A stretch of DNA of 34,537 nucleotides. It comes from Clostridiales bacterium. GTDB taxonomy: Bacteria > Bacillota > Clostridia > Oscillospirales > Oscillospiraceae. Location of the stretch: positions 7,713 through 42,249 of the forward strand of contig DYCR01000015.1 in the NCBI GenBank assembly GCA_019418025.1. Direction: 5' to 3'. Of this stretch, positions 23,995 through 32,340 are shown piece after piece. Position numbers and translations under genes: made by a program. The notes under the pieces are model-generated. The model worked only from the letters and a program-made list of their open reading frames with translations, ran no database searches and was not told the origin of the DNA. Position 1 is the first letter of the stretch. Every line of letters starts with the position of its first letter.

Positions 23995-26880
23995 ATGCTT
24001 GAAATCAATATTAATGACGTAATAGGCGTTCTAAATGCATGTAAACCATACCTGATCGTGCTGGTATGCATCGTTCTTGCGGTTATCGTGGCCAGTGTGG
24101 TCTGCCGCAAGATGGCTGTCCACAGAAAAAAGCTGATCCGCGGTCAGAGTCTGCTGGCAGGAGGACTTGCTGTGGTCATTGTGCTGAATCTAATCGTATT
24201 CGGCCCCATGTCCACTCTGATTGGTCTGGCAACCGGAAACGGCACCGTGTCGGAGGAGACTGCCGCCGGGGCTTCGGTTGTCGCAGAGAACATTGCCGGT
24301 GAAGGCGTGGTCCTGATGAAGAACGAGGGGCTGCTGCCCCTGAATGAGCAGAGAAAGCTGAACCTGTTTGGCTGGGCTTCTGTCAACCCGGTATACGGCG
24401 GTGCAGGCTCCGGTTCCATCAACGACCTGTGGCCTATTGTAAGCCTGGAGCAGGGCTTGCAGAATGCAGGCTTTGAGCTGAATACCGAGCTGCATGATTT
24501 TTACACCAATTACACCTCCAATCGGCCTAAGATGTCCGAGAGTAAGCAGGCATGGACCCTGCCTGAGCCTGCGGCAGACCTGTACTCGGATGAGATGGTT
24601 CAGAATGCGAAGAACTTTTCGGATGTGGCTGTTGTGGTGATCTCCCGTATCGGCGGCGAGGGCTACAATGATATGCCAAAGGATCTGAGCAAGGTCTCCT
24701 ATGACAGCAACAGTGAGGAATATAACGATTTCCCCGAGGGGCATCATTATCTGGAACTGTCCCAGACGGAGCGGGACATGGTGGATCTGGTTTGCAGGAA
24801 CTTTGATAATGTTCTGTTGGTTTACAACAGTGCCCATTCCTTTGAGCTGGGCTTTGTAGAAGAGTATCCTCAGATCAAGAGCGTGTTGTGGTGCCCCGGC
24901 ACCGGCAATGTGGGATTCAATGCGCTGGGCAAAATCCTCACCGGTGAGGTGAATCCCTCCGGCCGCACTTCCGATACCTTTGTGTATGATTTGACGAACA
25001 CGCCCTGGTGGAACAACTCCGATCAGCTGGAGTATACCAATATGACGGACAAGGCTGTCACCGTTGCCATGGGTCCCAACTTCTCCTTTGAGGTCAAGCC
25101 CAAGTTCACCAACTATGTGGAAGGCATCTATGTGGGATACAAGTGGTATGAGACTGCTGCGGCAGAAGGATTTTTGGATTACAGCACCACCGTGCAGTAC
25201 CCCTTCGGCTATGGTCTGAGCTACACCAGCTTTGAGCAGAAGATGGGTAATATCACGCAGAAGGATGGAAATATCAATTTTGAAGTTACCGTAACCAACA
25301 CAGGCAGTGTGGCCGGTAAGGATGTGGTAGAGGTTTATTTCAATCCGCCCTATACCAACGGAGGCGTTGAAAAAGCAGCTGCAAACTTGGTCGCCATGGA
25401 TAAGACTGATCTGCTTGAGCCCGGTCAGTCCCAGACCATTGACATTTCCTTCCCTGTGGACGAACTGGCATCCTATGACATGATGGTTAATAAGTGCTAC
25501 GTGCTGGAGCAGGGCGATTATGTAATCAGCATCAACAAGGATTCCCACAACGTCATTGACGCTAAGACTTATACGGTTGAGCAGACCAAGCGCTATGATC
25601 AGGAGGGCCATTCCGGTGACCTGACCCCTGCGACCAATCTGTTTGACTTTGCTGCCGGTGACATTGAGTACCTGTCCCGTGCAGATGGCTTTGCAAATTA
25701 TGGCAAGGTGACTGCGGCTCCTGCAACTCTGGAGCTGTCCGATGAATATGCAGAAGGCTACTTCAACAACGAAACCTTTGATTACACCACATATGTGGAC
25801 AACTCGGTGCAGATGCCTACGACCGGCGCCAAGAATGGCCTGAAGCTTCTGGATCTGCGGGGCAAAGAGTATGATGATCCCATGTGGGAGAGTCTGCTGG
25901 ATCAGATGACGGTAGAGGAGATGAGCAATCTGAGCGGCTTGGCCGGCTTCCAGACCGGTGAAGTGGCCTCTATCGGCAAGGTTGCCACCATCGACTGCGA
26001 TGGACCTGCGTCCATTAACAACAACTTTACCAAGACCGGCTCCATCGGCTTCCCGGTGGCGGTTATGATCGCCTGCACATGGAACGAGGATCTGGCTTAT
26101 GAGTTCGGCGAGAATATCGGCAAGATGGCCAATGAAATGAATGTCAACGGTTGGTACGCACCTGCAATGAATACTCATCGCACCCCCTTCGGCGGTCGTA
26201 ACTTCGAGTACTATTCCGAGGACGGCGTTCTGGCAGGCAAGATCGCAGGCAGCGCAGTAGCCGGTGCTAAGAGCCACGGGGTGTATGCATACATTAAGCA
26301 CTTCGCGATGTACGACTCTAACGCCATGATGGTCTCCATCTGGTCTAACGAGCAGTCCATGCGTGAGATCTATTTCAAGCCTTTTGAGATCGCCGTAAAG
26401 CAGGGTGGAGCCAATGCCGTGATGGAAGCATGGAGCTTCCTGGGCAATCGGTGGGCCGGAGGCTGCAGTCAGCTGCTGAAGAACGTTCTCCGTGATGAAT
26501 GGGGCTTCAAGGGCTTTGTCCTCACCGATAACTTTGCAAATTCCGGGTGGGGCTTTATGAATGCGGATCTGGCATTCAACAACGGTGTGGACGCTCTTCT
26601 GACGACCTACGACTCCGGCCTAAACCGGATGCAGGATCTGAAGGCACCTTCCACCGTTCAGACCCTCCGCAACGCAAGCAAGAATATCCTGTACACAGTG
26701 GTCAACAGCAGCGCTTACGCTGACGATGCTCTGAATCAGGGCATGCCCGCTTGGCAGATTGCGGCTTTCACCATCGATGCGGTACTGTTAGTCGGCTTTG
26801 TGTTCCTGGAGGTGCGCAGCGTGAAGAAATACCGCCGCAGCAAGGAAGTGTTCGTAGAACAACCCAAAACCGAAGGTTGA
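23995..26880 (+). CDS. Membrane-anchored, circularly permuted GH3 glycosidase (second copy)
   Basis: A 961-residue paralogue of the permuted GH3 at 10933. Two N-terminal TM helices (about 17-37 and 52-75) are joined by a basic loop (RKMAVHRKKLIR), then come the alpha/beta sandwich domain (GEGVVLMKNEGLLPL, ~105), the FGYGLSYTSF element (~405), the fibronectin-III domain, the TIM barrel (~620-915) with MNTHRTPFGGRNFEYYSEDG, KHFAMYDSN and nucleophile candidate Asp845 in GFVLTDNFA, and a C-terminal TM helix followed by KKYRRSKE. By the positive-inside rule the GH3 part is outside and both termini flank the membrane. ATG at 23995 follows AAGGAGG; the longer in-frame start at 23893 lacks a ribosome site. 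The residue after the nucleophile is Asn rather than the common Trp. Confidence 0.88.
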   Translation: MLEININDVIGVLNACKPYLIVLVCIVLAVIVASVVCRKMAVHRKKLIRGQSLLAGGLAVVIVLNLIVFGPMSTLIGLATGNGTVSEETAAGASVVAENIAGEGVVLMKNEGLLPLNEQRKLNLFGWASVNPVYGGAGSGSINDLWPIVSLEQGLQNAGFELNTELHDFYTNYTSNRPKMSESKQAWTLPEPAADLYSDEMVQNAKNFSDVAVVVISRIGGEGYNDMPKDLSKVSYDSNSEEYNDFPEGHHYLELSQTERDMVDLVCRNFDNVLLVYNSAHSFELGFVEEYPQIKSVLWCPGTGNVGFNALGKILTGEVNPSGRTSDTFVYDLTNTPWWNNSDQLEYTNMTDKAVTVAMGPNFSFEVKPKFTNYVEGIYVGYKWYETAAAEGFLDYSTTVQYPFGYGLSYTSFEQKMGNITQKDGNINFEVTVTNTGSVAGKDVVEVYFNPPYTNGGVEKAAANLVAMDKTDLLEPGQSQTIDISFPVDELASYDMMVNKCYVLEQGDYVISINKDSHNVIDAKTYTVEQTKRYDQEGHSGDLTPATNLFDFAAGDIEYLSRADGFANYGKVTAAPATLELSDEYAEGYFNNETFDYTTYVDNSVQMPTTGAKNGLKLLDLRGKEYDDPMWESLLDQMTVEEMSNLSGLAGFQTGEVASIGKVATIDCDGPASINNNFTKTGSIGFPVAVMIACTWNEDLAYEFGENIGKMANEMNVNGWYAPAMNTHRTPFGGRNFEYYSEDGVLAGKIAGSAVAGAKSHGVYAYIKHFAMYDSNAMMVSIWSNEQSMREIYFKPFEIAVKQGGANAVMEAWSFLGNRWAGGCSQLLKNVLRDEWGFKGFVLTDNFANSGWGFMNADLAFNNGVDALLTTYDSGLNRMQDLKAPSTVQTLRNASKNILYTVVNSSAYADDALNQGMPAWQIAAFTIDAVLLVGFVFLEVRSVKKYRRSKEVFVEQPKTEG

Positions 26881-26931
26881 TCTGACTGCTTTTTCGTAAT
26901 AAACCGGAAAAGAGACAGCAAGCCTGTTTTT

Positions 26932-26964
26932 CGGGGACCTTACAGATGATTTGTAAGGTCCCCG
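26932..26964 (+). repeat. Strong hairpin between the two GH3 genes
   Basis: A perfect 13-bp stem (26932-26944 with 26952-26964) and a 7-nt loop, followed by GTTCTTGGG. The U-tract is poor, so partial termination or transcript protection is more likely than a full stop. Confidence 0.65.
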
Positions 26965-27075
26965 GTTCTTGGGCTGCTTTTCTCGATGCAGAGAAAAAAG
27001 CGTCTGTGCCGAGAAAAACGGCCGATGAAAGGAAATCCTTCTATCGATCCCACAGCAAAAGGAGTTTTTACAGCC

Positions 27076-29481
27076 ATGAAATATCAAGAATTGATCGGTC
27101 AGATGACGTTGGAGGAAAAGTGCGGTCTGCTTTCCGGACGGGACATCTGGAGTACCCATCCGGTGGAGCGTTTGGGAATCCCGTCCATTTTTCTGTCAGA
27201 CGGGCCTACCGGTGTCCGCAAGCAGCTGGGAACCGGCGATCATCTTGGCCTGAATGCCAGTATGCCTGCCACCTGTCTGCCAACAGCAGCGACCATGGCA
27301 AACAGCTGGAATCTGGAATTGGTGGAGCGTATGGGCCGCATGGTGGGGCAGGAGGCAGCCAGTCAGGGGGTCAATGTGCTGCTTGGACCGGGACTGAATA
27401 TCAAGCGCAGCCCTTTGTGCGGCAGAAACTTTGAATATTTTTCCGAAGATCCTTATCTTTCCGGCAAGCTTGCGGCAGCTCTGGTCCGCGGTATCCAGAG
27501 TAACGGCATTTCTGCCTGCCCCAAGCACTTTGCGGTGAACAGTCAGGAGCTGCGCCGTATGGCAAGCGACAGTGTGCTAGATGAGCGTACCCTGCGGGAA
27601 ATCTATCTGACGGGGTTTGAAATTGCCGTAAAGGAAGGCAAGCCCAAAACCATCATGAGCAGCTACAACATGGTCAACGGGACCTATGCCAATGAAAATG
27701 CCCATCTCCTGCGGGAAATTCTGGTGGACGAGTGGGGCTACGAGGGGGCGGTGGTCACCGATTGGGGCGGCTCCAATGACCATGTGGAGGGCGTTCGGAC
27801 CGGAAGCCATCTGGAGATGCCCGGCACCGGCGGTGACAGCACCCGTGAACTGGTGCAGGCGGTAAAGGATGGAAGGATCTCAGAACAGATCGTAGATCAG
27901 CGGGTGGATGAGCTGCTGCGGCTTGTATTTGCAACAAAGGACGGCATCGCCGGCAAGAAGGAATTCTCGGTCGAGCAGCATCACGAAATGGTGCATCAGG
28001 CGGCCTTGGAGACCGTGGTTCTGCTGAAAAATCAGGATGGGATACTCCCACTGAGGGCAAACACCAAGGTGGCATTGGTGGGCGATTTTGCGAAAACACC
28101 TCGCTATCAGGGAGCGGGGTCCAGTCTTGTGAATCCAACCAGACTGGACACTGCGTTGGAGAAAGTCAAGGAAATGCCTTGGCAGTTTGCAGGATATGCA
28201 CAGGGATACCAGAGGAGCGATCGACCCGGCGAGAGCCTGAAGCAGGAGGCTCAGGAGCTGGCGAAACAGGCCGATGTGGTGCTTTTGTATTTGGGGCTGC
28301 CGGAAATTTTTGAAACAGAAGGTCTGGACCGCAGTCATATGCAGCTGCCCCAAAATCAGGTCGAGCTGCTGAAGGCCGTGACGCAGGTGAATCCCAATGT
28401 GGTTGTTGTGCTTTCGGCAGGCAGTCCGGTGGAAATGCCTTGGCTGAACGAGTGTAAGGCGTTGGTCCATGGATATCTGGGCGGTCAGGCCGGCGCAGGT
28501 GCGGTACTGGAGGTCATTGCCGGAAAGGTGAATCCAAGCGGCAGGCTGGCAGAAAGCTATCCCATGGAGTGCCGAGACAATCCCTCTGCCTCCTATTATC
28601 CGGGTAAGGAGCGGACCAGTGAATACCGGGAAGGACTGTACGTGGGATATCGCTATTACGACACGGCGCAGGTTCCGGTTCGCTTCCCCTTTGGCTTCGG
28701 TCTGAGCTATACTACCTTTTCATACAGCGATCTGCAGGTGAGCGACCAACAGGTGAGCTTTACCCTGACCAACACCGGCAGCAGGGACGGCGCGGAGGTT
28801 GCGCAGTTATATGTGTCCCTGCCTGAGGCAAAGGTGTTCCGTCCGGCTAAGGAGCTGAAGGGCTTTGCCAAGGTGTTCTTAAAAGCCGGAGAAAGCAAAA
28901 CGGTGACGATCGCTCTGGATGACAAGGCATTCCGTTATTTCAATGTGCAGACCAACAGCTGGCAGGTAGAGCCGGGTACATACAGACTGATGGTGGGAGC
29001 CAGTGTTGCAGATATCCGGCTGACCGGCACACTGGAGATCAAGGGAACCGAGGCACCCTGTCCATATGAGTATGAAAAGATGCCTCGCTATTACAGCGGA
29101 AAAGTGGACTGCATCGATGACGGGGAGTTCGAAGCCTTGCTGGGGCGCCCCATTCCGGCCCCGGGTTGGGATCATAGCGGATTGCTTGATATGAACGATG
29201 CCATATGCCAGATGTACTACGCCAAAAGCATGCTGGCGCGTTTGGTCTGGAAGATCCTGACCGGCATGAAGGATCGGAGCATTGCCAAGGGCGAGCCGGA
29301 TCTGAATATCCTGTTTGTGTATAACATGCCCTTCCGCGGGATCGCCAAGATGATGGGCGGACGGGTGACCATGGAAATGGCACGGGGCCTTTTGACTATG
29401 GCGAACGGGCACTTCTTCCGGGGCTTGAAGGAAGTTTGGAAGGGCTATTTTAACGCACGTAAAGCACGAAAGAAGCCGTAA
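27076..29481 (+). CDS. Cytoplasmic GH3 beta-glucosidase-like enzyme with C-terminal extension
   Basis: An 801-residue GH3 enzyme in the usual order and without a signal peptide: TIM barrel (1-~290; LSDGPTGVRKQ, GLNIKRSPLCGRNFEYFSED, CPKHFAVNSQE, nucleophile Asp229 in GAVVTDWGGSND), alpha/beta sandwich (~310-530; ETVVLLKNQDGILPL), FGFGLSYTTF near 540, fibronectin-III domain (~560-650), then an extra tail of about 140 residues with hydrophobic segments (MLARLVWKIL, GIAKMMGGRV) and a basic end (NARKARKKP). All expected GH3 residues are intact. ATG at 27076 has AAGGAG about 10 nt upstream; an in-frame start at 26986 has none. It probably hydrolyses glycosides taken up after surface cleavage by the permuted GH3 upstream. 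Confidence 0.93.
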   Translation: MKYQELIGQMTLEEKCGLLSGRDIWSTHPVERLGIPSIFLSDGPTGVRKQLGTGDHLGLNASMPATCLPTAATMANSWNLELVERMGRMVGQEAASQGVNVLLGPGLNIKRSPLCGRNFEYFSEDPYLSGKLAAALVRGIQSNGISACPKHFAVNSQELRRMASDSVLDERTLREIYLTGFEIAVKEGKPKTIMSSYNMVNGTYANENAHLLREILVDEWGYEGAVVTDWGGSNDHVEGVRTGSHLEMPGTGGDSTRELVQAVKDGRISEQIVDQRVDELLRLVFATKDGIAGKKEFSVEQHHEMVHQAALETVVLLKNQDGILPLRANTKVALVGDFAKTPRYQGAGSSLVNPTRLDTALEKVKEMPWQFAGYAQGYQRSDRPGESLKQEAQELAKQADVVLLYLGLPEIFETEGLDRSHMQLPQNQVELLKAVTQVNPNVVVVLSAGSPVEMPWLNECKALVHGYLGGQAGAGAVLEVIAGKVNPSGRLAESYPMECRDNPSASYYPGKERTSEYREGLYVGYRYYDTAQVPVRFPFGFGLSYTTFSYSDLQVSDQQVSFTLTNTGSRDGAEVAQLYVSLPEAKVFRPAKELKGFAKVFLKAGESKTVTIALDDKAFRYFNVQTNSWQVEPGTYRLMVGASVADIRLTGTLEIKGTEAPCPYEYEKMPRYYSGKVDCIDDGEFEALLGRPIPAPGWDHSGLLDMNDAICQMYYAKSMLARLVWKILTGMKDRSIAKGEPDLNILFVYNMPFRGIAKMMGGRVTMEMARGLLTMANGHFFRGLKEVWKGYFNARKARKKP

Positions 29482-29519
29482 ATGTATAAAAGCAACATTT
29501 GATCAAGGGAGCATAGCCA

Positions 29520-30023
29520 ATGAAAGCAATCAAAAAATGGATCGATGACCACCCTAATCTGTGGGAATTCATCCTGTTCAATCTCTTATCCAACTGCGCC
29601 ACCATCACAAACTTTGTGGTTATGTGGTTGTGTACAGGATTCGTATTTACAAGGTTTGCCGATCAGCCATTTCAGTTTTTCATATTTAACTACACCAATG
29701 TGGAGAATGATCTGGGCCTGTGCGGATTTTTAAGCTTTCTGGTGGCGACTGCCGCGGCTCAGACGGTGAATTTCTTTGTGCAGAAAAACTTGGTGTTCAA
29801 GTCAAATGCTGCGTTCAGCAAGGCGGTACCCAAATACATCCTGTTGGCGGTGGTACTGGTGATTCTTTCTGCCGCACTGCCCGCTTACAGCCAGATGCTT
29901 CTGGTGAATGTGGGGATTCCCCAGAGCCTTGTTCCCACCTTGGCCAATGTGATAAATATTTTTATGCAGGTGGTGATCAGCTACCCCACGATGAAGTTTT
30001 TCATCATGCCAAAGCAGGGGTGA
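29520..30023 (+). CDS. GtrA-like membrane protein
   Basis: A 167-residue GtrA/DPMS-family protein with four TM helices. The family pattern is visible: FNLLSNCATITNFVVMWL in helix 1, then a hydrophobic stretch SFLVATAAAQTVNFFVQKNLVFKS (residues about 72-95) with the conserved NF...K...VF, and two further helices. GtrA proteins are thought to help move lipid-linked sugars across the membrane and often accompany glycosyltransferases. GGGAG lies upstream of the ATG. It is the last gene of the second GH3 operon, hinting that the operon touches cell-surface glycans rather than only foreign sugars (inference). Confidence 0.88.
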   Translation: MKAIKKWIDDHPNLWEFILFNLLSNCATITNFVVMWLCTGFVFTRFADQPFQFFIFNYTNVENDLGLCGFLSFLVATAAAQTVNFFVQKNLVFKSNAAFSKAVPKYILLAVVLVILSAALPAYSQMLLVNVGIPQSLVPTLANVINIFMQVVISYPTMKFFIMPKQG

Positions 30024-30118
30024 ACTACCATCTGTCAGGACAATAGCGAGAAATACGGTGAAATCCTGAGTACATTCTGGGGGCATTTTTGCTGAAGAAA
30101 AACGCCAAAAAAAATCTG

Positions 30119-30159
30119 AAAACCCGAAAACCGTTGTGTTGCAGCGGTTTTCGGGTTTT
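30119..30159. terminator. Bidirectional rho-independent terminator
   Basis: A 15-bp perfect stem (30119-30133 with 30145-30159) around an 11-nt loop lies between the converging GtrA-like gene and the PolC-derived gene. On the minus strand it is followed by a run of eight T. Confidence 0.88.
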
Positions 30160-30195
30160 GTATTATGGTGAATTTTTAACTTGTGCCGAGGGGTG

Positions 30196-31284
30196 TCAGC
30201 AGATGGGGAGTTCCTTGAATGGGGCAACGGCCTCTGAAAGGATCGGTCTTACCAGCTCCGGAAAATGCAGCAGATACCACACAAGACGAACAAGGGTCCG
30301 AGAAGGCGTAACCAAATGTGCCTCCGGGAACAGGTACTCCGTTTTTTGGCAGACTGACTGAAACCATTCCTCGGCCTTGCAGCGCTGCAAAAGTGCGGTT
30401 TCTTCATCGGTAAATCCTCGACGTTTCACATCGCCGCTGCGCACAGACTCCATCAGGCTTGCGGCCTCTTGCTCGCCTGCACCACGGGAGATGAGATAGC
30501 GGTAGACATCCTCCCGACAGCAGATCACCTGCTCCGGACAGATGGCGCCGGATCGGAGCAGCTCCTCTTGGTTGTCGATCCATACCCCTCTTCCGTGGGA
30601 CAGGGACATGACTCGGCTCAGGCTGCGGAGATCCCGGATGGGGAGCAGACTCCGCATCCCCTCATTTTTCCCTTCCGAGGGAAATGCGAACATCGAAAAG
30701 ATATCTTTCATTCCGGGGATATCCATAGAACGAATCGCTGAATAGACACGCTCCTCATCCAAGGGGATGTCGTTCCATGCAACCCCTGTGCTTTGCTGGC
30801 AATCCTCCAACACGATCACGGAATTGCGGTTTATAATCGTAAAGGTCGGCAAACTGCAATTCCAAGACCATGCACACCATACCGGAATATCGGCGCCCTC
30901 TGGCAGGACAACGGGGAGAATATCGATCTTCTTCCGGTCGGGCAAAAGAACCAGCCTGCAAATATTGGTTTTTTTGCTCGAATCCTTTTCCCATGCAAGT
31001 CCATGTGCAAAAGCCGGATTGTTTTTCAGCTGCATTTGCTGCTCTTTGTCCATGGATGCAAGGTATTCCTCTTCGATTTGGGCGGTGTCCTCTTCGCTTC
31101 TCCGAACGCTTGCCGGTGGTGTAAGTGCAAGCAAACGGGAACCATACCGGTTTTTCAGGTGCTTTAGAATGATGGATTTTGAGTTGATTGAAGTTTGTAA
31201 ATTTATTCCATGGAGCTTGTTCTTCGTCAGCAGAAACGGCTCGACCGGCAGCTCAAAATCCGGACTCATGGGATCATGCTCCAC
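30196..31284 (-). CDS. PolC-derived palm/fingers pseudo-polymerase fragment
   Basis: A 362-residue protein aligning by eye with the polymerase core of DNA polymerase III PolC. The fingers region is clearest: SLSHGRGVWIDNQEELL (227-243), CCREDVYRYLI, MESVRSG (278-284) and YLFPEAH (317-323) match PolC GLSHGTDVWLGNAQELI, CRDDIMVYLI, MESVRKG and YMFPKAH. The palm motif PDIDLNFS is replaced by HGINLQTS (25-32), so both catalytic Asp are lost, and the third Asp (KLDILG) is missing near 148-160. The zinc finger and the C-terminal clamp-binding part are absent. It is in frame with the upstream PHP ORF, separated by a TGA at 31318-31320. The start could be GTG 31284 or, with GGAG 9 nt upstream, ATG 31269. 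Separate translation, read-through or a recent pseudogene are all possible. Confidence 0.75.
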   Translation of the reverse strand: MEHDPMSPDFELPVEPFLLTKNKLHGINLQTSINSKSIILKHLKNRYGSRLLALTPPASVRRSEEDTAQIEEEYLASMDKEQQMQLKNNPAFAHGLAWEKDSSKKTNICRLVLLPDRKKIDILPVVLPEGADIPVWCAWSWNCSLPTFTIINRNSVIVLEDCQQSTGVAWNDIPLDEERVYSAIRSMDIPGMKDIFSMFAFPSEGKNEGMRSLLPIRDLRSLSRVMSLSHGRGVWIDNQEELLRSGAICPEQVICCREDVYRYLISRGAGEQEAASLMESVRSGDVKRRGFTDEETALLQRCKAEEWFQSVCQKTEYLFPEAHLVTPSRTLVRLVWYLLHFPELVRPILSEAVAPFKELPIC

Positions 31285-31317
31285 AACCCCAAGCAGGAAC
31301 AGCAGAAAGGAACTGCC

Positions 31318-32340
31318 TCAGTTCCCTCCGAACGAAATGGGGGAATTCTCTGCCGAAAGTGCCGCTGCCATCTCCTCCAAAACCATCATATCAGCGGCTA
31401 CCTGTGCTTCGTCAATTTTTTGTAGTTCAAATTCCAGTCGCTTTTTCCGTCTGGGCTCCGGATTATCCCCATAGCGTTCCGCAAATTTCCTCCATGCGGA
31501 TGTTTCCAGTTTTTCCATTGCATCCCGATGCATCTCCTCCGATCCCTCGTGCACCCATTGCTCCAGAGTGGGCATCGGCTGAATCTGAGAAAAAATCTGC
31601 TCAGGCCCGTGATGGAGTGCCTCCTCAATGGCCTCCTTTTGAGACGGCAGGATGTACAGCTCTCGGAACTCCTGCTCCAGTTCCTCACCCGACAGGTACA
31701 TGGTGGCATTGGCGCAGATCCCCTCGTGCAGGGCGAGTGCCTGATAGATATGGCGGAACACCTCGTCCCTGCCATTGTAAAGGCTGCTGCATTGCACCGC
31801 ACAAAGGGGGATGCCGCAGTTATGTGCCAACTGGCACAGCTTTGCAGAAACATCATAGGGCTCCAAAGGCAACTCGATGTAGTCATAGGTTTGTGCCGCC
31901 GCTTGGAGCGTGCGTTCGCTTTTTTGCAGCTGGATAGCACGAACCAGTTGTCCGTCCACGGCACTGGCGCCAAACAACAGCCCTTCTCTGTGGGCATCCA
32001 GTTCTGCCCGAGTGACATATAGCCCCAAAGCGGGCTCTTTTCGGTGCAGCTGCTTGATCAGATCAAAAATCTGTTCCCGACCCTGTTCATTTTTTGCAAG
32101 CAAGGTCACTGCATAGCGGTCATCTGCGTCCACGCAGTCCACCGTAAGACCGTAGATCAGTGTGACTCCCTTTTGGACCGCCTCCTGTTCTGCATCCATA
32201 TACCCCTGTACGGAATTTCGGTCGGTGATGGCAACAGCTTTACAGCCGTATTTGGCGCACATGGAAACGATCTGAGCCGGGTCGGATAAAGCCAGCTCTT
32301 TTGACCAAATGCTGTTGGTGTGCAATTCAATTCTATCCAT
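31318..32340 (-). CDS. Degenerate PolC-type PHP-domain protein, ends at an in-frame TGA
   Basis: A 340-residue protein matching the PHP domain of PolC: ELHTNS (5-10), YGCKAVAITDRNSVQ (31-45), VTLIYGL, LLAKNEQG, REGLLFGASAVDGQLVRAI, YDYIELP, and LSGEELEQEF...QIQPMP. The last 80 residues follow PolC into the start of the palm (YG..P....KRLEFELQKI, then SFGGN-stop for GSRGSVGSS). The exonuclease insertion near residue 71 is missing. Metal ligands look lost: HTH is HTN (7-9) and AITDH is AITDR (37-41), so no PHP catalysis is expected. The start overlaps the stop of the XRE gene by 8 bp, so translation is coupled. With the next ORF it forms one ancestral PolC-like gene of about 714 codons. Confidence 0.8.
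   Translation of the reverse strand: MDRIELHTNSIWSKELALSDPAQIVSMCAKYGCKAVAITDRNSVQGYMDAEQEAVQKGVTLIYGLTVDCVDADDRYAVTLLAKNEQGREQIFDLIKQLHRKEPALGLYVTRAELDAHREGLLFGASAVDGQLVRAIQLQKSERTLQAAAQTYDYIELPLEPYDVSAKLCQLAHNCGIPLCAVQCSSLYNGRDEVFRHIYQALALHEGICANATMYLSGEELEQEFRELYILPSQKEAIEEALHHGPEQIFSQIQPMPTLEQWVHEGSEEMHRDAMEKLETSAWRKFAERYGDNPEPRRKKRLEFELQKIDEAQVAADMMVLEEMAAALSAENSPISFGGN

Noticed and set aside
31318..31320. TGA as a selenocysteine codon or a reassigned codon
   Set aside because: No SECIS-like hairpin is evident just downstream, the aligned PolC residue is not Cys, and TGA ends other genes here (for example glf and the system 2 regulator).
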